A stretch of 64,000 bases of DNA from Rostratula benghalensis. Lineage: Eukaryota > Chordata > Aves > Charadriiformes > Rostratulidae. A program made the translations under genes and the position numbers. The stretch covers positions 201,865-265,864 of the forward strand of contig VXAI01000378.1 of assembly GCA_013399305.1 (NCBI GenBank), read 5' to 3'. Of this stretch, positions 57,601-64,000 are shown one piece after another (the stretch's first letter is position 1; every line of letters starts with the position of its first letter). Under the pieces are notes generated by a model. The model was not told where the DNA came from, ran no database searches, and saw nothing but the letters and a program-made list of their open reading frames with translations.

Positions 57601-60419
57601 CACAGAAAGCTTAGTACTCACTTGAAAAGAAACTGAGTATGTGTATGCAATCTTGACTTCTCCACTAGCCTTATTACTTATATCCATAGGTACTCCTGAG
57701 CAATCGGGGTTCTCTGGATGCGTATGCTTGTAACTGCAGGAAGAAAAATAAAAGAATGAAAGCTGCTTCACTGACAACACTCTCAAGAAAAAGAGCTCTT
57801 TCACCTTACAAAAGCATCAGTTTCATCCAGGATTTGTCCTTTAAATACAAAAATTGTTCTTAATGCCTCAGAAATTTCAGAACTCATAAGGCATGTATCA
57901 TAAGCATAGGATTTTTTGGTATTTGAACTTTATAAACACGGTCTCTAAATCAGAGCAACAAAAAATTAAACAAGCCTGAGTACTGCTAAGAACCTGCAAA
58001 AAACACTCAAAAATTTACAACAACAGAAGTACTAACTTCTCTTGAAAAAAATACTTTCATCATGATGTTGGACAATGCAAGAAGCTCAATTACACCAAGC
58101 ACTCAAAAGACAAGATGCTAAGAAATAATAAAACAGACATCAGTTGTGCAAAAGCCACATAGACACCAGAACATCCGGTGAGTACATTCATGAAATCATT
58201 CCATTCCAAACCTGATTGCTGAAGACATCCAATCACTCTGGTTACTTCTGCACCAGACACTGATAGCCTATTCTGTCACAAAACAAAATGTTCCCCAGTA
58301 GGGCAATGAAGGTTGCTTCACCGAACACATACCACTGCCAGGTTTTATTTTATCTTTTTTTTTTTTTTCTGGCTCAAATAGGAAATAGCACACAAAGAAC
58401 TACAGAATTCAGAGCAAAACTATCTTAGACTGTCCTACATTACATTACATCAACCAATCTGCAGGTCACATACCTGAAAACATTTCTGGTTAGCAACAGG
58501 TCCCCAGATCAAAGCAAGGATCTCGGAATGGACCACTGGCTTGATGACAACTTACTTCCAACTACTAACCTTTTTGGTTCAAGTTTAGCAGCAACCAATC
58601 TTGCTCCCAGAGCTCCATTTTCCACAACATGGTAATATATTTTTATGTCAACGTGGTTGAAGATATAAAAAGTATCTTTTTCACGAAATTCGGACTGCAA
58701 TGATAAAAGATGATGTTAAGCAACCAAAAAGATAAAGACGTCTAAAAGCCTTAGGCAGGAGCTCACGTAACAGAATTTTAGACTGCACACATTTTTTTCT
58801 GTCAAGAAATTCTACAGGATGAATGCAGGATTATAGGAATACAAAGACAGTAAAGGCTTCGCGTTAACGCCTTGCATTAAAATGACAAACTAGAATTGTT
58901 AATGCTAAGAACTGTCTTGCTACAGTTGAAAACTAGAAAAATGTATTTAAATATAAAATGTATTTATAAATATATTTATCAAAAATATTTCAGTAAATGA
59001 AGGCTCATTTTATTTAATTGCAACAGTAAGCTGGATAGGTAACTTGTATCAGAGGCATCGCATAAACAACACCTATTTTAAAACAACGTGTATATTTCCC
59101 AGAGATTAAGCAGAACCTTCCAAGACAAGCACCACACACAATTGCTCTCTGTGACAGAGCCATCTTGACATCTGAAAACAAAGATGCACAGGGATGAACT
59201 GCAAACAGCAGCCAAGAATACTGAATACCAATCTCAGGTGGAGGGAAACATCAGCTCGGAATTTAGGCAGTCAAAGAGGTTGTTAAATCACAAACATTGT
59301 GTCTACTGTTGATCACTTAGTATTTCTTCAGGGTTCTACCCCCACTCCTTTCTACAAAACACCCTAATTATAAGAGTAGTTATATAAACAAAGTGTTCTT
59401 CTACAGTCCTTCAGTTACTCCTTTAAAGTTTATTCTTCTTTTATTAAAAACAAGTATTTAAAAGAAGATTAAAAATATTGTCAGATTATATACTTGATCA
59501 TAAATGCATCCATTGGTATGGATCCTCTGAAACTGATTCATTACAGAGGCAAGGAAACAAAATTGGGAACTGCAGAAACTGTTGCCTTTGGTAAGATCCC
59601 TTAAGCAAAACCAAGCATTTTGATGAAATCAAAAACCTATTCCAGGTACTCAGTGACCTCTCCACGGAAAAGGTCTGTGGTGATCTAAAGACACTGTGGA
59701 CTTTCTGTTGCATTCTCACCTCCACAATGCTTACAGTGCATTTATTTGTACCTCTACCAGTCAATCCAATAGATCTGTCTCTCACAGGAGAAGTTTTGTT
59801 CCCTCAGTAATCTTATATTCTGCCTTACTCCTTTAGCCCACAAGATTTTAGGGAAAGCAATCCTTCGAGAAGTTATTAGCTTCCATGCAAAGGTACAGAT
59901 GTGTCTACGCAAACCTGCTTCCATGAAAACACTTCTATCCTGCAAAAAAGTTAAATCCCAGCCTTCAAATGTTTGTATATCTTAGGCAATGAAGGATGAG
60001 AACTTTTCATTTTCCTCCACCCTTTACACATACTAAATGCTACACACATTTATCTCTTCTGTCTTTTAGAGCCATTCTGCATTATGCAAGAGAAGAGACA
60101 ACGTTCTCTGATGAGGCCTACGTATCGTGGTACTTGCAGAGATATCAAAACACTTAGATTTAGGCAACAAGGGTTGTTAAGATAGTGAGGACTCACCATA
60201 GAAACACAACAGAAGAAAAATGTCAGTCTTTAAGTTAGTAAAAAGGGGGTATTAAAAAAAACAAACAGACCACAACTGAATAAACGTACATTAATAACAC
60301 AGGCATCTTTTGGACGGCCATCTTCTGTAATATAACAGCCGATAGGAAAGCCAGGATTGCAGAACCTCTGGCCATCTTCAACATCATAACACCAGGTCAC
60401 AGGCATGTTGTCCACAATC
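42596..60419 (-). CDS. TM9SF2: TM9SF2, spliced coding region, last 13 exons (5' part outside window)
   Basis: Nine-span membrane protein of the nonaspanin (TM9SF) family, located in Golgi and endosomes. The family is linked to sorting of transmembrane proteins; TM9SF2 is known to be needed for heparan-sulfate N-sulfation (NDST1 localisation) and for glycosphingolipid synthesis. Thirteen minus-strand exons join without a frame break. They sum to 1,531 nt, which finish one split Trp codon, encode 509 residues and end in TGA. Human TM9SF2, recalled at 663 residues, has exactly 509 after the matching Trp154, so there is no net indel. The luminal domain comes first (about 155-300), then the membrane-spanning part (about 301-655) with family motifs [15 protein letters not shown] and [10 protein letters not shown], then the C-terminal KVD (KxD/E COPI-type Golgi retention signal). 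TM9SF4 is excluded by the [12 protein letters not shown] and [11 protein letters not shown] segments. Exons for residues 1-154, the signal peptide and the promoter lie beyond 64,000. Confidence 0.97.
43671..43696. repeat. (AAT)n microsatellite
   Basis: ATAATAATAGTAATAATAATAATAA-like run with one interruption, in the last TM9SF2 intron. Confidence 0.85.
45950..46474 (-). mobile_element. CR1 retrotransposon in last TM9SF2 intron
   Basis: From CAGAATCACAGACTATCAGG through TCATCCAGTCCAATCCCCCT to GATGCAGTCTCACCAGGGC. The minus frame keeps [20 protein letters not shown]. It lies in the same orientation as TM9SF2 transcription. Confidence 0.95.
47298..47469 (-). CDS. TM9SF2: TM9SF2 coding exon, residues 585-642
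   Basis: 172-nt exon, the longest coding exon in the window. After acceptor CTTCTAG it reads [19 protein letters not shown], then [19 protein letters not shown] and [18 protein letters not shown]. It ends with one base of Gly642 (phase 1) before GTAAGT. The following intron, 4.6 kb, is the largest complete one seen here. Confidence 0.97.
47470..48100 (-). other. TM9SF2 intron, 0.63 kb
   Basis: Bounded by GTAAGA and TTCTAG. AT-rich with a C-rich patch just upstream of the acceptor on the minus strand; nothing else recognised. Confidence 0.8.
48101..48212 (-). CDS. TM9SF2: TM9SF2 coding exon, residues 547-584
   Basis: 112-nt exon. The first G completes Trp547, followed by [19 protein letters not shown] and [18 protein letters not shown]. 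It ends at phase 0 before GTAAGA. Acceptor TTTATAG. The product is a long hydrophobic helix pair; [10 protein letters not shown] separates it from TM9SF4. Confidence 0.97.
48213..49253 (-). other. TM9SF2 intron, 1.0 kb
   Basis: Bounded by GTAAGT and TTATAG. No repeat or exon recognised in it. Confidence 0.8.
49254..49405 (-). CDS. TM9SF2: TM9SF2 coding exon, residues 497-547 ([10 protein letters not shown] motif)
   Basis: 152-nt exon. After acceptor TTAAAG it reads [20 protein letters not shown], containing the family-wide [10 protein letters not shown] loop, then [19 protein letters not shown] and ILNSI. It ends TG (phase 2) before GTAAGT. The TTAAAG acceptor has a weak pyrimidine tract compared with its neighbours. 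Confidence 0.97.
49406..50934 (-). other. TM9SF2 intron, 1.5 kb
   Basis: Bounded by GTAAGT and TTAAAG. Contains a G-rich tract at 49,707-49,747 (listed separately) and otherwise unique AT-rich sequence. Confidence 0.8.
49707..49747 (+). repeat. G-rich tract, possible G-quadruplex
   Basis: Seven or more runs of three to five G separated by one to three bases (AGGGGGCAGGGAAGGGAGGG and similar following). On the plus strand, i.e. the template strand of TM9SF2, within an intron. Confidence 0.75.
50935..51094 (-). CDS. TM9SF2: TM9SF2 coding exon, residues 443-496
   Basis: 160-nt exon. After acceptor TTTTTCAG the A completes Gly443, then [35 protein letters not shown] and [18 protein letters not shown] give two membrane helices. 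It ends at phase 0 before [18 protein letters not shown] is diagnostic for TM9SF2 among its paralogues. Confidence 0.98.
51095..51747 (-). other. TM9SF2 intron, 0.65 kb, with an 18-bp tandem duplication
   Basis: Bounded by GTAAGT and TTTCAG. The only notable structure is the perfect 18-bp direct duplication at 51,361-51,396. Confidence 0.8.
51361..51396. repeat. perfect tandem duplication, 2 x 18 bp, in TM9SF2 intron
   Basis: AAAACTTATCACAGTGGT at 51,361-51,378 and again at 51,379-51,396 with no mismatch, implying a recent duplication. Confidence 0.95.
51748..51805 (-). CDS. TM9SF2: TM9SF2 coding exon, residues 424-443 (58-nt small exon)
   Basis: The shortest coding exon, 58 nt. The split codon T|CA gives Ser424, followed by [18 protein letters not shown] and the first two bases of Gly443. 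Acceptor TAATACAG, donor GTAAGT (phase 2). It is isolated between introns of 1.74 kb and 0.65 kb, so gene finders could miss it; skipping it would shift the frame. Confidence 0.96.
51806..53542 (-). other. TM9SF2 intron, 1.7 kb
   Basis: Bounded by donor GTGAGT and acceptor ATACAG. No repeat family or RNA gene recognised; a T/G-rich low-complexity patch lies at 53,140-53,165. Confidence 0.8.
53543..53662 (-). CDS. TM9SF2: TM9SF2 coding exon, residues 384-424
   Basis: 120-nt exon. After acceptor CTCGTAG five T residues complete FF, then [16 protein letters not shown] and [20 protein letters not shown] form a membrane hairpin. It ends AAA T (phase 1) before GTGAGT. Confidence 0.97.
53903..54035 (-). 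CDS. TM9SF2: TM9SF2 coding exon, residues 340-384 (family signature)
   Basis: 133-nt exon carrying the nonaspanin signature [15 protein letters not shown] on the cytosolic side, then [16 protein letters not shown] and ILIMTFVTL entering the next helix. Acceptor TTTACAG; it ends with one base (T) of Phe384 before GTAAGT (phase 1). Confidence 0.97.
54154..54262 (-). CDS. TM9SF2: TM9SF2 coding exon, residues 303-339 (membrane helix)
   Basis: 109-nt exon. The acceptor ATATTCAG follows a 16-nt T run. The T completes Ser303, then [20 protein letters not shown] forms a hydrophobic helix. The cytosolic stretch [13 protein letters not shown] follows and ends at phase 0 before a perfect GTAAGT. The flanking introns are only 103 and 118 bp. 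Confidence 0.97.
54366..54445 (-). CDS. TM9SF2: TM9SF2 coding exon, residues 277-303
   Basis: Short 80-nt exon joining the luminal domain to the first post-luminal membrane helix. After acceptor CTTTCAG it reads [19 protein letters not shown] and HTHIQWF, ending at phase 2 (AG) before GTGAGA. From RWASRW onward the protein matches recalled human exactly. Confidence 0.96.
54838..55640 (-). mobile_element. CR1 retrotransposon with reverse-transcriptase fragment, internally deleted
   Basis: The longest CR1 here (about 800 bp). Low end: ATCACAGAATTCTCAGAGCT, the CR1 3' part. High end (about 55,335-55,640): RT-domain sequence, with [20 protein letters not shown] and the SGVPQ(R)SILGPVLF motif on the minus strand. 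The RT region joins directly to the ORF2 end near 55,335, so the catalytic (F/Y)ADD block and roughly the last third of ORF2 are missing. It cannot encode a working RT. Confidence 0.93.
56758..57162 (-). mobile_element. CR1 retrotransposon, 3' part, in TM9SF2 intron
   Basis: Tail TCATAGAATCAGACTTGTTA at the low end, then AACCTTAAAGATCATCGAGG, GACACCTCCCACCAGATCAG and the ORF2 end (minus frame [19 protein letters not shown]). Same strand as TM9SF2. Confidence 0.95.
57622..57733 (-). CDS. TM9SF2: TM9SF2 coding exon, residues 239-276
   Basis: Luminal-domain exon, 112 nt. After acceptor TCCTGCAG the first T completes Ser239, followed by [17 protein letters not shown], the [12 protein letters not shown] segment and YSVSFQ. 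It ends at phase 0 before donor GTGAGT. The next intron is 3.2 kb and contains two CR1 copies. Confidence 0.95.
57734..58569 (-). other. TM9SF2 intron, 0.84 kb
   Basis: Bounded by donor GTTAGT and acceptor CTGCAG. Contains a T-rich tract near 58,357-58,368 and otherwise nothing recognisable. Confidence 0.8.
58570..58694 (-). CDS. TM9SF2: TM9SF2 coding exon, residues 198-239
   Basis: Luminal-domain exon, 125 nt. After acceptor TTGCAG it reads [18 protein letters not shown], continues through the [14 protein letters not shown] segment and stops after AAA AG before donor GTTAGT (phase 2). The split codon joins the next exon to give Ser. Substitutions against recalled human cluster here (REKD for HERD, ENGAL for ETGSM). 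Confidence 0.95.
58695..60289 (-). other. TM9SF2 intron, 1.6 kb
   Basis: Bounded by donor GTACGT and acceptor TTGCAG. AT-rich; no recognisable repeat, RNA gene or exon seen. Confidence 0.8.
60290..60419 (-). CDS. TM9SF2: TM9SF2 coding exon, residues 155-197 (most upstream exon in window)
   Basis: Luminal-domain exon, 130 nt. It follows a TTTGCAG acceptor, completes a split Trp codon with its first G, and then reads [19 protein letters not shown]. It ends in frame (phase 0) at Asn, before donor GTACGT. The tail [13 protein letters not shown] differs from the recalled human TDKGHAKDACVIS, so this is one of the less constrained segments. The upstream intron exceeds 3.5 kb because no earlier exon appears up to the window edge. 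Confidence 0.95.
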
Positions 60420-63400
60420 CTGCAAATGACACAGCACCACTTGACCATCTTTCAAAATGCACAGCGTAATGGAAACAAAACCAGATTAGTATTCATCTAA
60501 CTTTGCTACCTTCATTATTGGAAGGTTAACTACAAGAATAATACTTCTTCCAGATCTTAACCCACGGAATTGCACATACAATTTCCAAATGAGATACAAA
60601 CATGTAGCTCTTCATCTGAAACTCTATCTTAAAAAAAAAAAAAATTAAAAAAAAATCAATATATTTCTTCAGCAGGTTGCTAGGAAATAGGAGGCTTACT
60701 CTGTGACCACCAAAATATTCTACTCACTGGACTGGTTTCTGAAGTCCCCTTACAAATATAGCCCAACACATAAATCTCTCTCACTCCAAAGTCATAACAA
60801 TTTAACATTTTATTACCTCGTCTTTAAAAATGGCCAAAGTCATCCACTAAAGCAGCTAAAATGAACTTGATAATTTCAAGTGTAAGACAAAATACAAAAT
60901 AAAATAATTTGCCTACACACAAATACTATTAATTCTCCAGCTTCTTAATTGATCTTCCATTGCAAAATACATTTTTATTGTCAATCTCTAAACTTTTATT
61001 TTGCATTAAAGCTAAAGGGCAAGGTTTATCAGGGTTTTTTGGGCTATTCCTGACCTTAGTTGTAGTTCCCTGAGAATATGGAGTATTTTAACTATATGGT
61101 TTACATGAGCAAAAAATTGTATGCCACCATGTATTTAGGATAATAATTCCTCCATTGCCTACCTGCTGCTTTTCTATTATTGCCTCACAAGATTTATATC
61201 CATATTACCTAAAAATCCTGAACCCAGTAAGTTTATACTTCAGTCTCAATTAAAAATTTGTGAAGGAACTCCCACATCCTTACAAGGAGTTGCAGAAAAT
61301 TGTAAGACAGTACGACAGAAACAATATCCAGCATGCTACAAACAGTACAAATATACCAAGGAAAAAACCCCACACTTTTAAAATATAAAAAGGATACCCA
61401 ACGTGGTGACCTGTCCCTCTGCAATAGCAGCTACTGAAAAAAACCAAAACCTGTTTCTTTATGTTACAACAGGTTTTAACTAGCTGAAAGATTAATCCCA
61501 AAAGAAAGTGACTCAAAGACTTATATAATTCAGTAGCTGTCCTTAGGGCAACATCAATAGCTCCAAGCTATGTTTTTAAAGGTCTGTTAATAAACCTACC
61601 ACAAGAACAGATGGGACAACTGCCACTTTTTGCACATCACTAGGCAAAAAAAGGACATTTCACTGGAAGTTAATATTTTTTTCGTAAAACTTATCAAGCC
61701 ATTGAGTATCCTTTACAATTAAATGTCTCATCATTATAACCATTAGGCTATTGATGTTAACAGATACTGGTAATACCTCATTAGATACTTTCAAATACCT
61801 ACACTATGTCTATGACTTCAGACAACAAAACTAAAGCATTGTTTGGTCTGTTGCATACTGTAAGAGTCTCTAAAGTAGCGCTATTTTTTTAAAGCACATC
61901 AGCAGATGGGGGTAAAAAAAGAGTAGTATGTGCTGCCTTTGTTCACACAACACAGAATTCTGCATCATCCCTACCATTAGCTACCAGACAAAAGTAAGTA
62001 GAAACGTTCTTGGCTCATAGCAACACAATGGTAGAGGCGAAGACAGGCCCTCCAGAAACACAGTTTCCAGGTTCTGAGGAGATTCCAAAGCAGCAGCACT
62101 GGCACCAACCAAATCCTGCTCACTTCACCATGCTACCACAGAGAACAATTAAGCTGCTAATTAGGAGCTATTCCAGATGCAGGTTCATTACACTTGGACA
62201 TAGTTAGAATTTTACCTCCATAATATATGCTAGAGATACCTCTTGCTTTTGTTAGCATTTTAATTTCATAATAAAAACCAGGTAAAGCATTAACCTATTG
62301 GAAAAGAGTGTGGTTGGGATAAAGGCTTTCCCTTGCATCTCCTGCAGCAAGGACACACTGAGCTGCCTTCCAGCAGCTATGCTGGGACAAATTGATAGTT
62401 TAAGCAGCAAATAACTTTTCACAGTTAATTTTCAAGTTTAAAATCGCTTGATTCTATACATATCCAGGAAATATGCTATACAACAGTGTTCTTATATGTC
62501 TCTCAAGAACATCTGGTGATGAACATTGTCAGCCGAAGTATCAGGATAGCTGTTGAGTCCAATTCAGTATGTCAATTCCTAATAATTCCTAATCTTATTA
62601 AGTGGCTTTTAAAACCTTGAAAGTACTTTGCACCATCTGTGTTCCCCAGGAATTTGATGATAAATTGAAGTTTGATAATAAACCTCTATTAAATCCTCAC
62701 TTATACTACCTTGCTGATCCTCGTACAACATAGCCCTGAACCATACATCATTCGTCACAAAAATCCAGCCACTTCCACTTTGTGAAGCCGTGACTGAGGA
62801 CGATCACTACTACACAGACAGAAACAAGGATTCTTCATGCCACTGATTCTAAAGCTTTAGGCTAGTGGGCCTAGGAAACAAAAAANAAAAAAAAAAAAAA
62901 AAAAAAAGGGGGGGCAGATGTGCTATTAAAAGAACTAAGAATATAAGAAAGTACCCTAAATTTTTCACACTGAAAAACAAAACTACATCTTACTAAAATC
63001 CTAAAAACTGGTCAGTCCTATCAAGTAAGCTGTTACAGGCTAAAAAGTATACCTGAATACACTATGTATATTTGTAAAAAAAATTTAATATAAATAGAAA
63101 AAACCCAAACCTGTCTAAAGCACTTTTCTGTGTGATTAGTTTTACACCAGTTCTGTTTCAGCTTCTGTCAGCTTAAGTTTTGAGACTTCTTAAATAAATT
63201 AATTTCTTTCAAAGAGTGACAGGATCATAACCTTGGGAAACTATTATTCATTTATACACCAAAACATACATAAACTATTAAAGCTGAAGCGTTATGCCAG
63301 ACCAGCATGCATCAGTGAAATTCAAAACGGTATAAATATTATAAACATATGCAGTATTGAATAGGAATATAACCAAATCCAGCACGTTTGAAGTTCTACT

Positions 63401-64000
63401 TGTTTCAGCATTATGCATACACACTTTGAATCCCTGCAAAATTAGCTGTACCTTTCAGGGTTTCTTTATTAGTCTGGGTCCACCTACATGAATATATGGC
63501 TATTGCCTGTGAACCCTCTGACCTAATTATCAACTTCCAACTACCCCAGTTTTCAAGAGGTTCCCAGAAAGATAAGTGAGCCACAGCTTAGCCCTAAAAA
63601 CAGATATCCCTTATTGGTTGCCAAGAGAAGCAGAAATGCACTCATTACCTTTCCAGTGCAGGTAGCTGTTTCAAAACTGAAGAAATGGAACATGACAGTA
63701 GAGAAAAACACTTAATGACCCTGGCAACATTCAGCATTTCACCTAGATTTTTACTAATTCATCCAGAAACCTTTAATCTAATCAGATGAAGACTGAACTG
63801 TTTGCTTCCATGAAGCAGGGAGCACACATTTGGAACCATACAGGCAACATCAGTTATTATGCTCGTGTCTTACTTGCAAGCACATGCCACGGGAACTCAG
63901 ACAACTTCATGCCCAAGTGGTTCCTTTACCCTTGCACTCAAAGGCTGCTGTTAGCACAGCGTCCCAACATGCAAAGCGCTATACAAACACAGATAGTGAG
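60420..64000 (-). other. TM9SF2: TM9SF2 intron sequence, continuing past the right edge
   Basis: Non-coding on both strands as far as I can read. I searched the minus strand for the segment before residue 155 (the part ending in HHW, and the KLVCTKTYHTEK-like region) and found nothing. It holds poly(A) tracts and no CR1. The exon encoding about residues 120-154 must lie further right. Confidence 0.7.
62881..62907. repeat. poly(A) tract with one undetermined base
   Basis: A run with N at 62,886, followed by seven G (62,908-62,914). The N marks an unresolved homopolymer. Confidence 0.9.

Larger units (their letters stand above)
54446..57621 (-). other. TM9SF2 intron, 3.2 kb, with two CR1 insertions
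   Basis: Bounded by donor GTGAGT and acceptor TTTCAG. It contains CR1 copies at 54,838-55,640 and 56,758-57,162, listed separately. Between them (55,641-56,757) the DNA is AT-rich with no feature I can name. Confidence 0.85.

Noticed and set aside
60420..64000. earlier TM9SF2 exon (about residues 120-154)
   Set aside because: No match to the segment before HHW/IVDN and no open stretch flanked by AG/GT with related sequence.

Overview
This window looks like nuclear DNA from a bird. It is AT-rich and almost gene-free apart from one well-conserved spliced vertebrate gene. It carries about a dozen fragments of the CR1 non-LTR retrotransposon, the dominant avian repeat, with the typical 3' ends built on the ATTCTRTG motif. 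It also holds two pieces that resemble avian ERVL-type LTRs. There is a ~530-base run of N (21,666-22,195) and a single N at 62,886, as expected of a draft assembly. The species cannot be named from the sequence.

The only gene I can prove is TM9SF2 (transmembrane 9 superfamily member 2), on the minus strand. Thirteen coding exons lie between 60,419 and 42,596. They encode the last 509 residues plus the stop codon, corresponding by length to human residues 155-663. All have AG/GT boundaries and matching codon phases. The first ~154 residues, the 5' UTR and the promoter lie beyond the right edge: I found no earlier exon in 60,420-64,000. The 3' UTR probably ends near 41,980.

Left of TM9SF2 (1-41,970) I find no recognisable protein-coding exon. 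At 21.4-22.5 kb there is a strong CpG island, partly lost in the N gap and flanked head-to-head by two CR1 copies. In human the next gene downstream of TM9SF2 in the same direction is CLYBL (recalled from memory). The island is therefore the best candidate for the CLYBL promoter and first exon. A minus-strand ATG at 22,277 opens an arginine-rich, acid-free leader that runs into the gap, but this remains an inference. If it is right, 1-21.4 kb would be CLYBL intron 1. A second, smaller CpG-rich patch with a (GT)n tract lies at about 1.03-1.65 kb, and a third weaker one at about 36.75-37.31 kb.

The rest is intergenic or intronic DNA with CR1 fragments, one nearly complete solo-LTR-like element (23.33-23.92 kb), an LTR piece (34.52-34.69 kb), simple repeats and small tandem duplications. 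Several repeat-free AT-rich stretches could be conserved non-coding elements, which only a comparison could show. I found no operon, CRISPR array, tRNA, rRNA or new multi-gene system, and nothing here supports claiming one.
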